A DNA stretch of 7,360 bases from an uncultured Treponema sp. (GTDB taxonomy: Bacteria > Spirochaetota > Spirochaetia > Treponematales > Treponemataceae): NCBI GenBank assembly GCA_937915735.1, contig CALGGS010000028.1:1-7360 (forward strand). The letters run 5' to 3'. Below, piece by piece: positions 1 through 6,886 of the stretch. A program made the translations under genes and the position numbers. Numbering within the stretch: position 1 is the stretch's first letter; each line of letters opens with the position of its first letter. Below the pieces are notes generated by a model. The model saw only the letters and a program-made list of their open reading frames with translations. It was not told the DNA's origin and searched no databases.

Positions 1-1616
1 TGAATGAAAAGACCGTTGGCATGATGCTCTATGTGGACTTGTTCGCGGGAAATCTCCGTGGCTTGATTGAAAAAATTCCGTATCTCAAAGATTTGGGAGT
101 GAATTATGTGCATTTGATGCCGCTTTTTGACTGCCCGAAAGGCGAGAATGACGGCGGCTATGCGATTTCTTCTTACCGAAAAGTCCAACCGCGTCTCGGC
201 ACAATCGATGACTTGCGCGAGGTCGCCGCTGAATTCCACAAAAACGGGATTCGGCTCGTGCTTGACTTCGTTTTCAACCACACGAGCGATGAGCATGAGT
301 GGGCAAAAAAGGCGAAGAAGGGCGAGGAAAAGTTCAAGAATTTCTATTATATGTACAAGGATAAGCGCGAGGTGGACAGCTGGAACGCCACTTTGCGCGA
401 GATTTTCCCGACGGTTCGGCGAGGCTCCTTCACTTATCTCAAAGAAAGCGACGAATGGGTTTGGACGACTTTCAATTCCTTTCAGTGGGATTTGAATTAT
501 TCCAACCCCGAAGTTTTCCTTGCGATGTGCGAGGAAATGCTTTTTATCGCGAATCTCGGCGTGGATGTCCTCCGCTTGGACGCGCTCGCTTTCGTGTGGA
601 AGGAAAAAGGCACGGTTTGCGAGAGCTTGCCGAAAGCCCACACGCTGATTCAGGCTTTTCAGTTCGTGACGAAGATTGCAGCCCCGAGCCTGCAATTCAA
701 GAGCGAGGCGATTGTTCACCCAGACGAGGTGATTAAGTACATCAACAGCTCGGAATGTCATTTGAGCTACAACCCGCTCCAGATGGCGCTTTTCTGGTCA
801 ACTGTTGCCACGCGCGACACGAGGCTTCTTTCCGTCTCGCTCAAAAATCGCTGGGCTGTTCCAGAAAAGTGCGCGTGGGTGAATTATATCCGCTGTCACG
901 ACGACATCGGCTGGACATTCAGCGACGAGGACGCTGCCCGTCTTGGAATCAACGGCTTTAATCACCGCCAGTTCCTGAACCGTTTTTTTACGGGGCGATT
1001 TGAAGGCACTTACGCCACCGGCGAGCCTTTCCAGCTGAACCCAAGCACCGGAGATTGCCGTATCTGCGGAACGATGGCCAGCCTTGCGGGCTTGGAGCAG
1101 GCTGAAGAGCGGGATGACGAGACTCTCCGCCGCATGGCAATTTCCCGCATGAAGATGATGTACGCCGTGCAGATGGCTCTTCCCGGCCTTCCGCTTTTGT
1201 ACGCCGGGGACGAAAAGGCCGTCTTCAACGACTATTCTTACCGGGACGACAAAAGCAAAAAAGACGATTCGCGCTGGGTTCACCGGATTAAGAGCGACTG
1301 GAGCGGAAAAGGGGAGCTAAAATCGCAGAAAATGGTGGCTGATTTCGTCAAGAAAGTGATTGCCCTCCGAAAAGCCGAGCCGCTTCTGGGCGGAAATGAA
1401 ATCTTTTTCTACGATGTGCAGGATTCCGGCGTTTTTGCCTTCCGCCGCGGCACGATTCATGTGGTGGCAAATTTTACTGACCGCCCGGCAGAATTCATGA
1501 TTGACGCCTGGAGCGAAAACAGCACTGATTTGCTCACGGGACGCAATTTCTGGAATCATCAGAAACAGCTGCTTTCGCCCTATGAAGTGCGATGGCTGAA
1601 GGAAATAATTGATTAA
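1..1616 (+). CDS. Amylosucrase-type GH13 glucosyltransferase, 5' end missing
   Basis: The reading frame is open from the window edge (first full codon at 3), and residues before the first Met at 21 (NEKTVG) continue the family alignment, so the true start lies upstream; I estimate 90-100 residues are missing against the ~636-residue Neisseria enzyme. Amylosucrase transfers glucose from sucrose to an alpha-1,4-glucan and releases fructose. Numbering from the Met at 21, the GH13 residues are all present: Asp187 nucleophile (RLDALAF), Glu229 acid/base (KSEAIVH) and Asp294 (HDDIGW). The glucose-pocket pair typical of sucrose-acting members is also there, Asp44 (NDGGYA) and Arg418 (DDSRW). Arg126 (LREIFP), Arg316 (HRQFLNRFF) and Arg347 (GDCR) match acceptor-side arginines of amylosucrase as I recall them. 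No signal peptide can be judged because the N-terminus is absent. A related sucrose hydrolase is the main alternative; the following fructokinase fits either. Confidence 0.9.
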   Translation, partial: NEKTVGMMLYVDLFAGNLRGLIEKIPYLKDLGVNYVHLMPLFDCPKGENDGGYAISSYRKVQPRLGTIDDLREVAAEFHKNGIRLVLDFVFNHTSDEHEWAKKAKKGEEKFKNFYYMYKDKREVDSWNATLREIFPTVRRGSFTYLKESDEWVWTTFNSFQWDLNYSNPEVFLAMCEEMLFIANLGVDVLRLDALAFVWKEKGTVCESLPKAHTLIQAFQFVTKIAAPSLQFKSEAIVHPDEVIKYINSSECHLSYNPLQMALFWSTVATRDTRLLSVSLKNRWAVPEKCAWVNYIRCHDDIGWTFSDEDAARLGINGFNHRQFLNRFFTGRFEGTYATGEPFQLNPSTGDCRICGTMASLAGLEQAEERDDETLRRMAISRMKMMYAVQMALPGLPLLYAGDEKAVFNDYSYRDDKSKKDDSRWVHRIKSDWSGKGELKSQKMVADFVKKVIALRKAEPLLGGNEIFFYDVQDSGVFAFRRGTIHVVANFTDRPAEFMIDAWSENSTDLLTGRNFWNHQKQLLSPYEVRWLKEIID

Positions 1617-1619
1617 TTA

Positions 1620-1727
1620 GACGCAGATGCACACAGATGAACGCGGATGGTATTTTGTAAAAGAAAATCGTCTGTGAAATACGAAAGTTTTTCACAGAAA
1701 AATATATAATCTGCGTCTATCCGCGTC
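1620..1727 (+). repeat. Palindromic intergenic element, copy 1
   Basis: Starts 3 bases after the amylosucrase stop codon and ends 9 bases before the next Shine-Dalgarno sequence. The left arm (1620-1648) holds three CGCRGAT-like units at a 10-bp period (1622, 1632, 1642). The right arm (1709-1727) holds two inverted units (1709, 1719). The core 1672-1697 is a hairpin with 11-base arms, 10 of 11 paired, around a GAAA loop. The reverse complement aligns along nearly its whole length with the element at 4715-4834, including a 21-base exact core match (1676-1696 against 4757-4777). Copy 1 has one fewer arm unit. It contains a TATAAT hexamer at 1705-1710. No coding potential or flanking target duplication is evident. 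Confidence 0.85.
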
Positions 1728-1736
1728 GAAAAAATT

Positions 1737-1741
1737 GGGAG
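1737..1741 (+). promoter_or_regulatory. Ribosome binding site that fixes the start of the GH65 fusion
   Basis: GGGAG lies 5 bases before the ATG at 1747. The in-frame TTG at 1735 would put this site inside the coding sequence and has no site of its own, so ATG 1747 is the preferred start. Confidence 0.75.
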
Positions 1742-1746
1742 ATTTT

Positions 1747-4716
1747 ATGCTTTTCACTACAAATAAATTCGGCGGGAAGGATACTGCCCGCAATGAGACT
1801 CTTTTTACTACTGGAAACGGAAACCTGGGCTTCCGCGGGGACACGGAAGAAAAGAAGGGCACTTGTCACAAGGGCACTTACATCAACGGATTTTACGACT
1901 CGGAGCCGATTCAGTACGGCGAGACGGCTTATGGATATGCAAAAAATCATGAGACCATTCTGAATCTCCCTGACCCCAAGCGGATTGAGCTTTTCGTTGA
2001 CGGTTACGCCTTTGACCTTTGCGGCAGTGACGGAAGCTCTGTCACTGATTTTTCTCTTGAGCTTGACCAAGAAAAAGGAATCCTCACCCGGCGCACGGAC
2101 TGGTCTTGCGGCAAAAGCTCTCTTTCTTTGGTCAGCCAGAGGCTTGTTTCTTTCTGCCATGAAGATTGTGCCGTCATAAGCTATAGCGTGACCAACACTT
2201 CCCCAAAAGCAGAAAAAATCTCCCTTGCCTCGTTGATTGATATTGCGGCAAAAAATATCCTTGCCAAAGACGATCCCAGAATCGGCGCGAAATTCACTCA
2301 CACCCCGCTGATTATTGATTCTACTGAAAGCTCTGGAAGCGAAATCGGATTTTCAGCCCACACACAGAACAGCGGTCTCTTTTTGAGCGGCAAGGCAATC
2401 AACATTTTGACTGTGGACGGAAAAATCCTCGAAATGAAAGAAAGTCGCCCTGCTGAAATGCAGCCGACAGATTTTTCTGACCTTGATTCTTCTCTCCCGG
2501 CTTCCTTTGCAGAATTCACGCTGGAAGAAGGAAAATCATTCACTCTTTTGAAATTCATCGCCTATTCTTGGGGCGGAGAAAAAGAGCGGGAAAATCTCAA
2601 AGACAAGGCCTCAAAAGAATGTGAGCGTTTCGCCAAAGACGGATTTGAAAAGGCCGCAAAAGAGCAGGCTGATTTCCTTGCTGATTTCTGGAAGATTGCG
2701 GCTATTAATATAGAAGAAAATGAAAATCCCGAAGATTCACAAAAATCTTCCTTGCAGGATTCATTGCATTTTAATCTCTTCCACCTGCTCCAGTCTGCTG
2801 GGCGGAACGGAAAGGTGAGCATAGCGGCAAAGGGCCTTACTTCGGAAGGTTATGAGGGCCACTTCTTCTGGGATACCGAAAGCTATGTCTGCCCGGTTTT
2901 CACTTACACGGCTCCACAGGTGGCAAAAAAACTGCTGGAATACCGCGCTTCCATTTTGGATAAGGCTGGAGAAAGGGCAAAAATCATGAGCCTGAAAGGA
3001 GCCCTTTATCCATGGCGCACGATTTCCGGCGAGGAGACCAGCGCCTACTTCCCCGCGGGAACTGCCCAGTATCACATCAATGCGGACATCATTTTTGCCC
3101 TTAACAGATTCTTGAATGCCCACGAAAATGAGGCCGGTCTTGCCTTTGACAAAGCCACTGTGGAAGAAATGTCGGCCCAGACGGCCCGGATGTACGCTTC
3201 TTTGGGAAGTTTTGCTCCCGGCAAGGGCGGAAAATTCGTAATCAACGACGTGACCGGCCCTGACGAATACACGGCAATCGTCAACAACAACGCTTTCACA
3301 AATCTCATGGCCCGGGAAAATCTTGAAATCTCGGCTCGGCGGGCGGGAGATGCCGCTTCTGACTCTGAAAAAGCTGAATGGAAGCATATTGCCCAAAACA
3401 TGTACATTCCTTTTGACAAGAAAAGCGGCGTTTACCCCCAGGACGACAGCTTTATGGATAAGGCGGACTGGGATTTCGCCGGCACGCCAAAATCAAATTA
3501 TCCCCTTTTGCTCCACTATCATCCTCTAGTGATTTACCGCCACCGGGTTTTGAAGCAGCCTGACTTGGTTCTGGCACAATTTTTGCTCAGCCGCCGCTTC
3601 ACTCTTGCCGAAAAAATCCGCAATTTCAATTTCTACGAAAAATACACCACAGGAGACTCTTCCCTTTCTCACTGCATCATGAGCATCATGGCTTCTCAGA
3701 CTGGCAATCAGGAAAAAGCCCTGGACTACTTCAACAAAACCGTCCGCATGGACATTGACGATGTGAACGGAAACAGCCGGGACGGAATCCACACGGCCTG
3801 CATGGCGGGAAGCTGGATGAGCGTGGTCTACGGATTTGCGGGCTTCGAGGACTATGGCGGAGAATATTCTTTCAATCCACATCTTCCCAAAGAATGGAAG
3901 AAACTTTCTTTCGCCCTGACGATTCGAGGCAATCTTCTTTCAGTTACCCTTACTCAGGATGAGGCGGTTTACATTTTAAAAGAAGGAAAGGAACTGGAGC
4001 TGACCCACAGAAATGAAAAATTCACCCTCAAAGCCGGGGAATCAAAATCATTTTCCCTGAAGAGGAAGCTGCGTGCCGTGCTTTTTGATTTGGACGGTGT
4101 TGTTACCGACACGGCTCCTCTTCATTACAAGGCATGGGCGGCTATGGCAGAGGAAGAAGGACTTCGTTTTGACGAGGACATGAACAAAAAGCTTTTGGGA
4201 ATTTCAAGGGAGGCTTCCCTTGACGTGATTCTGAAAGAGAACGGAGTCGAATGGACTTCGGAGAAAAAAGCTTTCTGGTGCACGAAGAAAAACGAGATTT
4301 ATAAAAAATCCCTAGAAAGCCTTTCTGAAAAGGATATTCTTCCCGGAATCAAAAAACTGCTCGAAGATTTGAAATCGCACGGAATCAAAGCCGCGCTCGC
4401 TTCAAGCAGCAAAAATGCACCCGCAATCCTGGAACGGCTTGGAATCAGTGAATATTTCTGTGCGATAGCCGATGCCGCAAAAGTTCAGAAAGCAAAGCCT
4501 GAGCCGGATTTGTTCCTCGAAGCCGCCGAAAAATGCGGAGTCTGGTACACGGATTGCGTTGGCGTAGAGGATGCTCTTTCCGGCGTGGCTGCAATCAAAA
4601 AGGCCGGCATGAAGGCTGTCGCTATCGAAAGCACGAATGAGCTTCCAGAAGCCGATTTGCGCCTTCCTTCCACGGCAGATTTGACTTACGAAAAATTGGA
4701 GAAATTGTTTTTCTGA
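1747..4716 (+). CDS. Fusion of GH65 disaccharide phosphorylase and beta-phosphoglucomutase
   Basis: A 989-residue cytoplasmic protein without signal peptide. Residues 1 to about 770 are a full GH65 phosphorylase: N-terminal beta-sandwich (GNGNLGFRGD near 24-33, HKGTYINGFY near 41-50), (alpha/alpha)6 barrel with FFWDTE (373-378), general-acid Glu507 in DVTGPDEY, KQPD (603-606), and the phosphate-site motifs DSSLS (637-641) and DGIH (679-682). Residues about 775-989 are a HAD-type beta-phosphoglucomutase: Asp781 and Asp783 in FDLDGVVTD, His793, Arg821 in the cap motif GISRE, Ser886 in ASSSKN, Lys917 in KPEPD and Glu941-Asp942 in VEDALSG. GH65 phosphorylases convert an alpha-linked disaccharide plus phosphate to beta-glucose 1-phosphate, which the mutase domain turns into glucose 6-phosphate, so both steps sit on one chain. 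Substrate (maltose, kojibiose, nigerose, trehalose or another) is not decidable by eye. Start chosen from the Shine-Dalgarno sequence; the stop codon overlaps the next repeat. Confidence 0.93.
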   Translation: MLFTTNKFGGKDTARNETLFTTGNGNLGFRGDTEEKKGTCHKGTYINGFYDSEPIQYGETAYGYAKNHETILNLPDPKRIELFVDGYAFDLCGSDGSSVTDFSLELDQEKGILTRRTDWSCGKSSLSLVSQRLVSFCHEDCAVISYSVTNTSPKAEKISLASLIDIAAKNILAKDDPRIGAKFTHTPLIIDSTESSGSEIGFSAHTQNSGLFLSGKAINILTVDGKILEMKESRPAEMQPTDFSDLDSSLPASFAEFTLEEGKSFTLLKFIAYSWGGEKERENLKDKASKECERFAKDGFEKAAKEQADFLADFWKIAAINIEENENPEDSQKSSLQDSLHFNLFHLLQSAGRNGKVSIAAKGLTSEGYEGHFFWDTESYVCPVFTYTAPQVAKKLLEYRASILDKAGERAKIMSLKGALYPWRTISGEETSAYFPAGTAQYHINADIIFALNRFLNAHENEAGLAFDKATVEEMSAQTARMYASLGSFAPGKGGKFVINDVTGPDEYTAIVNNNAFTNLMARENLEISARRAGDAASDSEKAEWKHIAQNMYIPFDKKSGVYPQDDSFMDKADWDFAGTPKSNYPLLLHYHPLVIYRHRVLKQPDLVLAQFLLSRRFTLAEKIRNFNFYEKYTTGDSSLSHCIMSIMASQTGNQEKALDYFNKTVRMDIDDVNGNSRDGIHTACMAGSWMSVVYGFAGFEDYGGEYSFNPHLPKEWKKLSFALTIRGNLLSVTLTQDEAVYILKEGKELELTHRNEKFTLKAGESKSFSLKRKLRAVLFDLDGVVTDTAPLHYKAWAAMAEEEGLRFDEDMNKKLLGISREASLDVILKENGVEWTSEKKAFWCTKKNEIYKKSLESLSEKDILPGIKKLLEDLKSHGIKAALASSSKNAPAILERLGISEYFCAIADAAKVQKAKPEPDLFLEAAEKCGVWYTDCVGVEDALSGVAAIKKAGMKAVAIESTNELPEADLRLPSTADLTYEKLEKLFF

Positions 4717-4834
4717 CGCAGATAATCGCAGATAAACGCAGATTTTATATTTCGCATGTGAAAAACTTTCGTATTTCGCAGGCGATTTCCATTTATCAAA
4801 ATACTATCCGCGTGCATCTGCGTGAATCCGCGTC
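4715..4834 (-). repeat. Palindromic intergenic element, copy 2 (inverted)
   Basis: Second copy of the element at 1620-1727, in opposite orientation. It begins inside the TGA stop of the GH65 fusion (4714-4716) and ends 8 bases before the fructokinase Shine-Dalgarno sequence. Left arm 4715-4743 has CGCAGAT at 4717, 4727 and 4737. Right arm 4806-4834 has the inverse, ATCYGCG, at 4806, 4816 and 4826; the 29-base arms match each other at about 23 positions. The core 4757-4780 pairs TGTGAAAAAC with GTATTTCGCA around TTTC (8 of 10). The whole element could fold as one long imperfect hairpin in RNA. Strand is given relative to copy 1. Confidence 0.85.
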
Positions 4835-4842
4835 AAAAAATG

Positions 4843-4848
4843 AAGGAG
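4843..4848 (+). promoter_or_regulatory. Ribosome binding site that fixes the fructokinase start
   Basis: AAGGAG sits 6 bases before the ATG at 4855. Two earlier in-frame starts, GTG 4822 and ATG 4840, are rejected: the first lies within the repeat arm and the second overlaps this site. Confidence 0.8.
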
Positions 4849-4854
4849 AACTAT

Positions 4855-5826
4855 ATGAAAAAATACGATGTGGTCGCTTTGGGCGAGATTTTGATTGACT
4901 TCACTTTCGCAGGCACAAATGCCGAGGGTAAAAATCTTTATGAGGAAAACGCTGGCGGCGCTCCCGCAAACTGCGTGAGTGCGGTGGCAAAATTGGGCGG
5001 ACGGGGAGCCTTTATCGGCATGACAGGCCGGGATTCCTTCGGCGAGGATGTGCGCCGTGTCCTTGAAAAAATCAACGTGGACACCAGCGGAATGCGTTAC
5101 TGTGAGAGCCAGCACACGACTCTTGCCTTCGTAAGCCTTGACCCAAGCGGTGAGAGACATTTCAGCTTTTGCAGAAATCCAGGCGCGGACACTCAGCTTG
5201 CTCCAAAAGACCTGGACGAAGAAATGCTCAAAAACGCACGAATTCTTCATATCGGCTCCCTTTCCCTCACGGACGAACCGGCAAAATCGGCCACCCTCAA
5301 AGCCATCGAAATCGTCAAAAAGACGGGCGGCCTTGTTTCCTATGACCCCAACTACCGTGCGAATCTCTGGAAGGGACGGACTGACGCAATCGAAGTGATG
5401 AAAAGCATTTTCCCCCTTGCCGACACGGTAAAAGTGAGCGATGAAGAGCTTGCCCTGCTTTTCGGCGAGAATATAAGCGCGGAGGAGGGCGGAAATAAAA
5501 TCCTCGACCTGGGAGCAAGCCTGGCCATGATTACCCTAGGTGCAAAAGGCGTTTTCTATGTGGCAAAAATCCCGGACAAAAACCGCATTTCGGGAACGGT
5601 CGGCTGTAAGAGCGTGAAAGTCGTTGACACTACTGGCGCGGGCGATAGCTTCACAGGCGGCATCCTTTACCGGCTGACCCGGCGGGAAAATCCCCTTGAT
5701 TTTACGAAAGAAGAGCTTGAGGCGGATTTGAAATTCGCCAACACCGTGGCTTCAATCTGCGTGACCCGGCGGGGCGCGGTTCCGGCCCTGCCAAGCCTTT
5801 CAGAAGTGGAAGAATCTCTCCGTTGA
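4855..5826 (+). CDS. PfkB-family fructokinase
   Basis: A 323-residue ribokinase-fold sugar kinase, normal length for fructokinases, expected to phosphorylate fructose to fructose 6-phosphate with ATP in the cytoplasm. The N-terminal strand VVALGEILIDF opens the fold. The first PfkB signature is seen at 34-39 (GGAPAN) running on to LGG and IGMTGRDSFG. DPNYRANLW at 164-172 is typical of bacterial fructokinases. ITLGAKG follows at 226-232, and the second signature DTTGAGDSFTGG carries the catalytic base Asp264. The start at 4855 is supported by a good Shine-Dalgarno sequence; in-frame extensions run back into the repeat. Its place after an amylosucrase, which releases free fructose, supports the substrate call. 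Other PfkB substrates such as ribose or 2-keto-3-deoxygluconate are less likely. No intrinsic terminator follows it. Confidence 0.9.
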   Translation: MKKYDVVALGEILIDFTFAGTNAEGKNLYEENAGGAPANCVSAVAKLGGRGAFIGMTGRDSFGEDVRRVLEKINVDTSGMRYCESQHTTLAFVSLDPSGERHFSFCRNPGADTQLAPKDLDEEMLKNARILHIGSLSLTDEPAKSATLKAIEIVKKTGGLVSYDPNYRANLWKGRTDAIEVMKSIFPLADTVKVSDEELALLFGENISAEEGGNKILDLGASLAMITLGAKGVFYVAKIPDKNRISGTVGCKSVKVVDTTGAGDSFTGGILYRLTRRENPLDFTKEELEADLKFANTVASICVTRRGAVPALPSLSEVEESLR

Positions 5827-5861
5827 CCTTTAATCTGCTCCTGGAATGTATTCTGACTCTA

Positions 5862-5890
5862 TTGATAGAATCTAAATTAAAGTATAAACT
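5862..5890 (+). promoter_or_regulatory. Candidate promoter of the substrate-binding lipoprotein gene
   Basis: TTGATA at 5862-5867 can serve as -35, with TATAAA at 5883-5888 (15-bp spacer) or TAAACT at 5885-5890 (17-bp spacer) as -10. It lies in the 95-bp AT-rich gap between fructokinase and lipoprotein genes. The match is fair, and spacing is not ideal for the better -10. Confidence 0.4.
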
Positions 5891-5908
5891 GAATCTATTC
5901 TTTAATTT
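5874..5908. promoter_or_regulatory. 9-bp perfect inverted repeat around the candidate -10
   Basis: AAATTAAAG at 5874-5882 is the exact reverse complement of CTTTAATTT at 5900-5908, with 17 bases between that include the candidate -10. It could be an operator, or a weak AT-rich hairpin just before the Shine-Dalgarno sequence (AGGAG, 5911-5915). AT richness makes chance occurrence possible. Confidence 0.35.
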
Positions 5909-5921
5909 TCAGGAGTAGAAA

Positions 5922-6866
5922 ATGAAAAAACTTCTTTCTGCGGCCATTCTTCTTTGTGGAGCAGCCTTGCTTATTACTGGCTGCAACTCAAAAGATGGTA
6001 AAACAAAAATCGGTGTCATCCAGCTTGTTGAGCATGTCGCTCTCGACAAAAGTTATCAAGGCTTTGTTGACGGTCTTGCCGAAGAGGGATACGTTAACGG
6101 CGAAAATATTGTAATTGATTATCAGAACGCACAGGGCGAGCAGGCAAACTGTGTTACAATCGCAAACAAATTTGTCAACGATAAAGACGACTTGATTTTT
6201 GCGATTGCAACTCCGGCAGCTCAGGCTGTTGCGAACCTCACCAAAAAGATTCCTATTCTTGTTACCGCTGTCACTGATCCTGAAACAGCAAAACTGGTCA
6301 AGTCAAACAGCAGGCCGGGTACAAATGTCTCTGGCACTTCTGACCTTACTCCGGTCAAGGCTCAGATTTCCTTGCTCAAAAAAATCTTCCCGGAGGCCAA
6401 AAAAGTCGGTCTTCTCTATTGTTCAAGCGAGGCGAACTCAATCTTCCAGATTAATCTTGCAAAAGAAGCCTGTGAGGCAGTCGGACTTGAATATATCGAA
6501 GGTTCAGTTTCAAATTCAAACGAAATCCAGCAGGTGACACAGAGTCTTGTAGGCAAGGTCGACGCTTTCTATGTTCCGACTGACAACATGCTTGCCGCTG
6601 GTATGGCAAATGTCGCTATGGTTGCAAACGAAGCAAAACTCCCGGTTATCTGTGGTGAAGACGGAATGGTCGTTTCTGGAGGTCTTGCAACTTATGGAAT
6701 CAATTACTACGAGCTTGGAAAACTTACTGCTAAACAGGCTGTAAAAATCCTCAAAGAGGGGGCAAATCCTGCTGATATGCCGATTGAATATCTCGAAAAA
6801 TTTGATTTCACTTACAACAAAGATACTGCCGCTGCAATTGGCGTTACAATTCCTGACAATCTGTAG
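5922..6866 (+). CDS. ABC transporter substrate-binding lipoprotein, TrpX-like family
   Basis: A 314-residue lipoprotein. The N-terminus has a lysine-rich start, a hydrophobic stretch and the lipobox LITGC, with Cys21 as the lipidated residue, so the mature protein should be membrane anchored facing the periplasm. The body resembles the ABC_sub_bind (PF04392) family: KIGVIQLVEHVALDKSYQGFVDGLAEEGY near the start, then IAIATPAAQAVANLTKKIPILVTAVTDP-type sequence (seen as FAIATPAAQAVANLTKKIPI), KKVGLLYCSSEANS in the hinge area, and DAFYVPTDNMLAAGM and GLATYGINYYELGKLTA near the end. Family members are usually encoded with a permease and an ATPase, and some bind aromatic amino acids; the ligand here is unknown. 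AGGAG 6 bases before the ATG supports the start. It has its own candidate promoter and terminator, so it looks monocistronic and separate from the sugar genes. Confidence 0.88.
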   Translation: MKKLLSAAILLCGAALLITGCNSKDGKTKIGVIQLVEHVALDKSYQGFVDGLAEEGYVNGENIVIDYQNAQGEQANCVTIANKFVNDKDDLIFAIATPAAQAVANLTKKIPILVTAVTDPETAKLVKSNSRPGTNVSGTSDLTPVKAQISLLKKIFPEAKKVGLLYCSSEANSIFQINLAKEACEAVGLEYIEGSVSNSNEIQQVTQSLVGKVDAFYVPTDNMLAAGMANVAMVANEAKLPVICGEDGMVVSGGLATYGINYYELGKLTAKQAVKILKEGANPADMPIEYLEKFDFTYNKDTAAAIGVTIPDNL

Positions 6867-6886
6867 AAATATCTAGATTCTTTATT

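Noticed and set aside
21..26. Met codons at 21 and 24 as the start of the amylosucrase
   Set aside because: The frame is open upstream to the window edge, there is no Shine-Dalgarno sequence before 21, and a start here would fall in the first strand of the catalytic barrel and drop the family's N-terminal domain.
1735..1746. TTG at 1735 as start of the GH65 fusion
   Set aside because: It overlaps the GGGAG site that serves ATG 1747 and has no ribosome binding site of its own.
2761..3396. Long open frame on the minus strand inside the GH65 gene (also similar ones at 798-1283 and 1717-2301)
   Set aside because: They lie opposite well-conserved enzyme codons, have no family resemblance and no convincing start signals.
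4715..4834. Short phased repeats as a CRISPR array
   Set aside because: The units are only 7-10 bp, have 3-bp gaps and are arranged as an inverted pair, not as direct repeats with unique spacers.
4715..4840. The repeat as an intrinsic terminator for the + strand
   Set aside because: The hairpin is followed by an A run, not a T run, on this strand, and the stem is long and imperfect.
4822..4854. GTG 4822 or ATG 4840 as fructokinase start
   Set aside because: The first is inside the repeat arm and the second overlaps AAGGAG; neither extension adds family sequence.
5823..5854. TTGACC at 5823-5828 with TATTCT at 5849-5854 as a promoter
   Set aside because: The spacer is 20 bp and the -10 is poor; the pair at 5862-5890 is nearer the gene and fits better.
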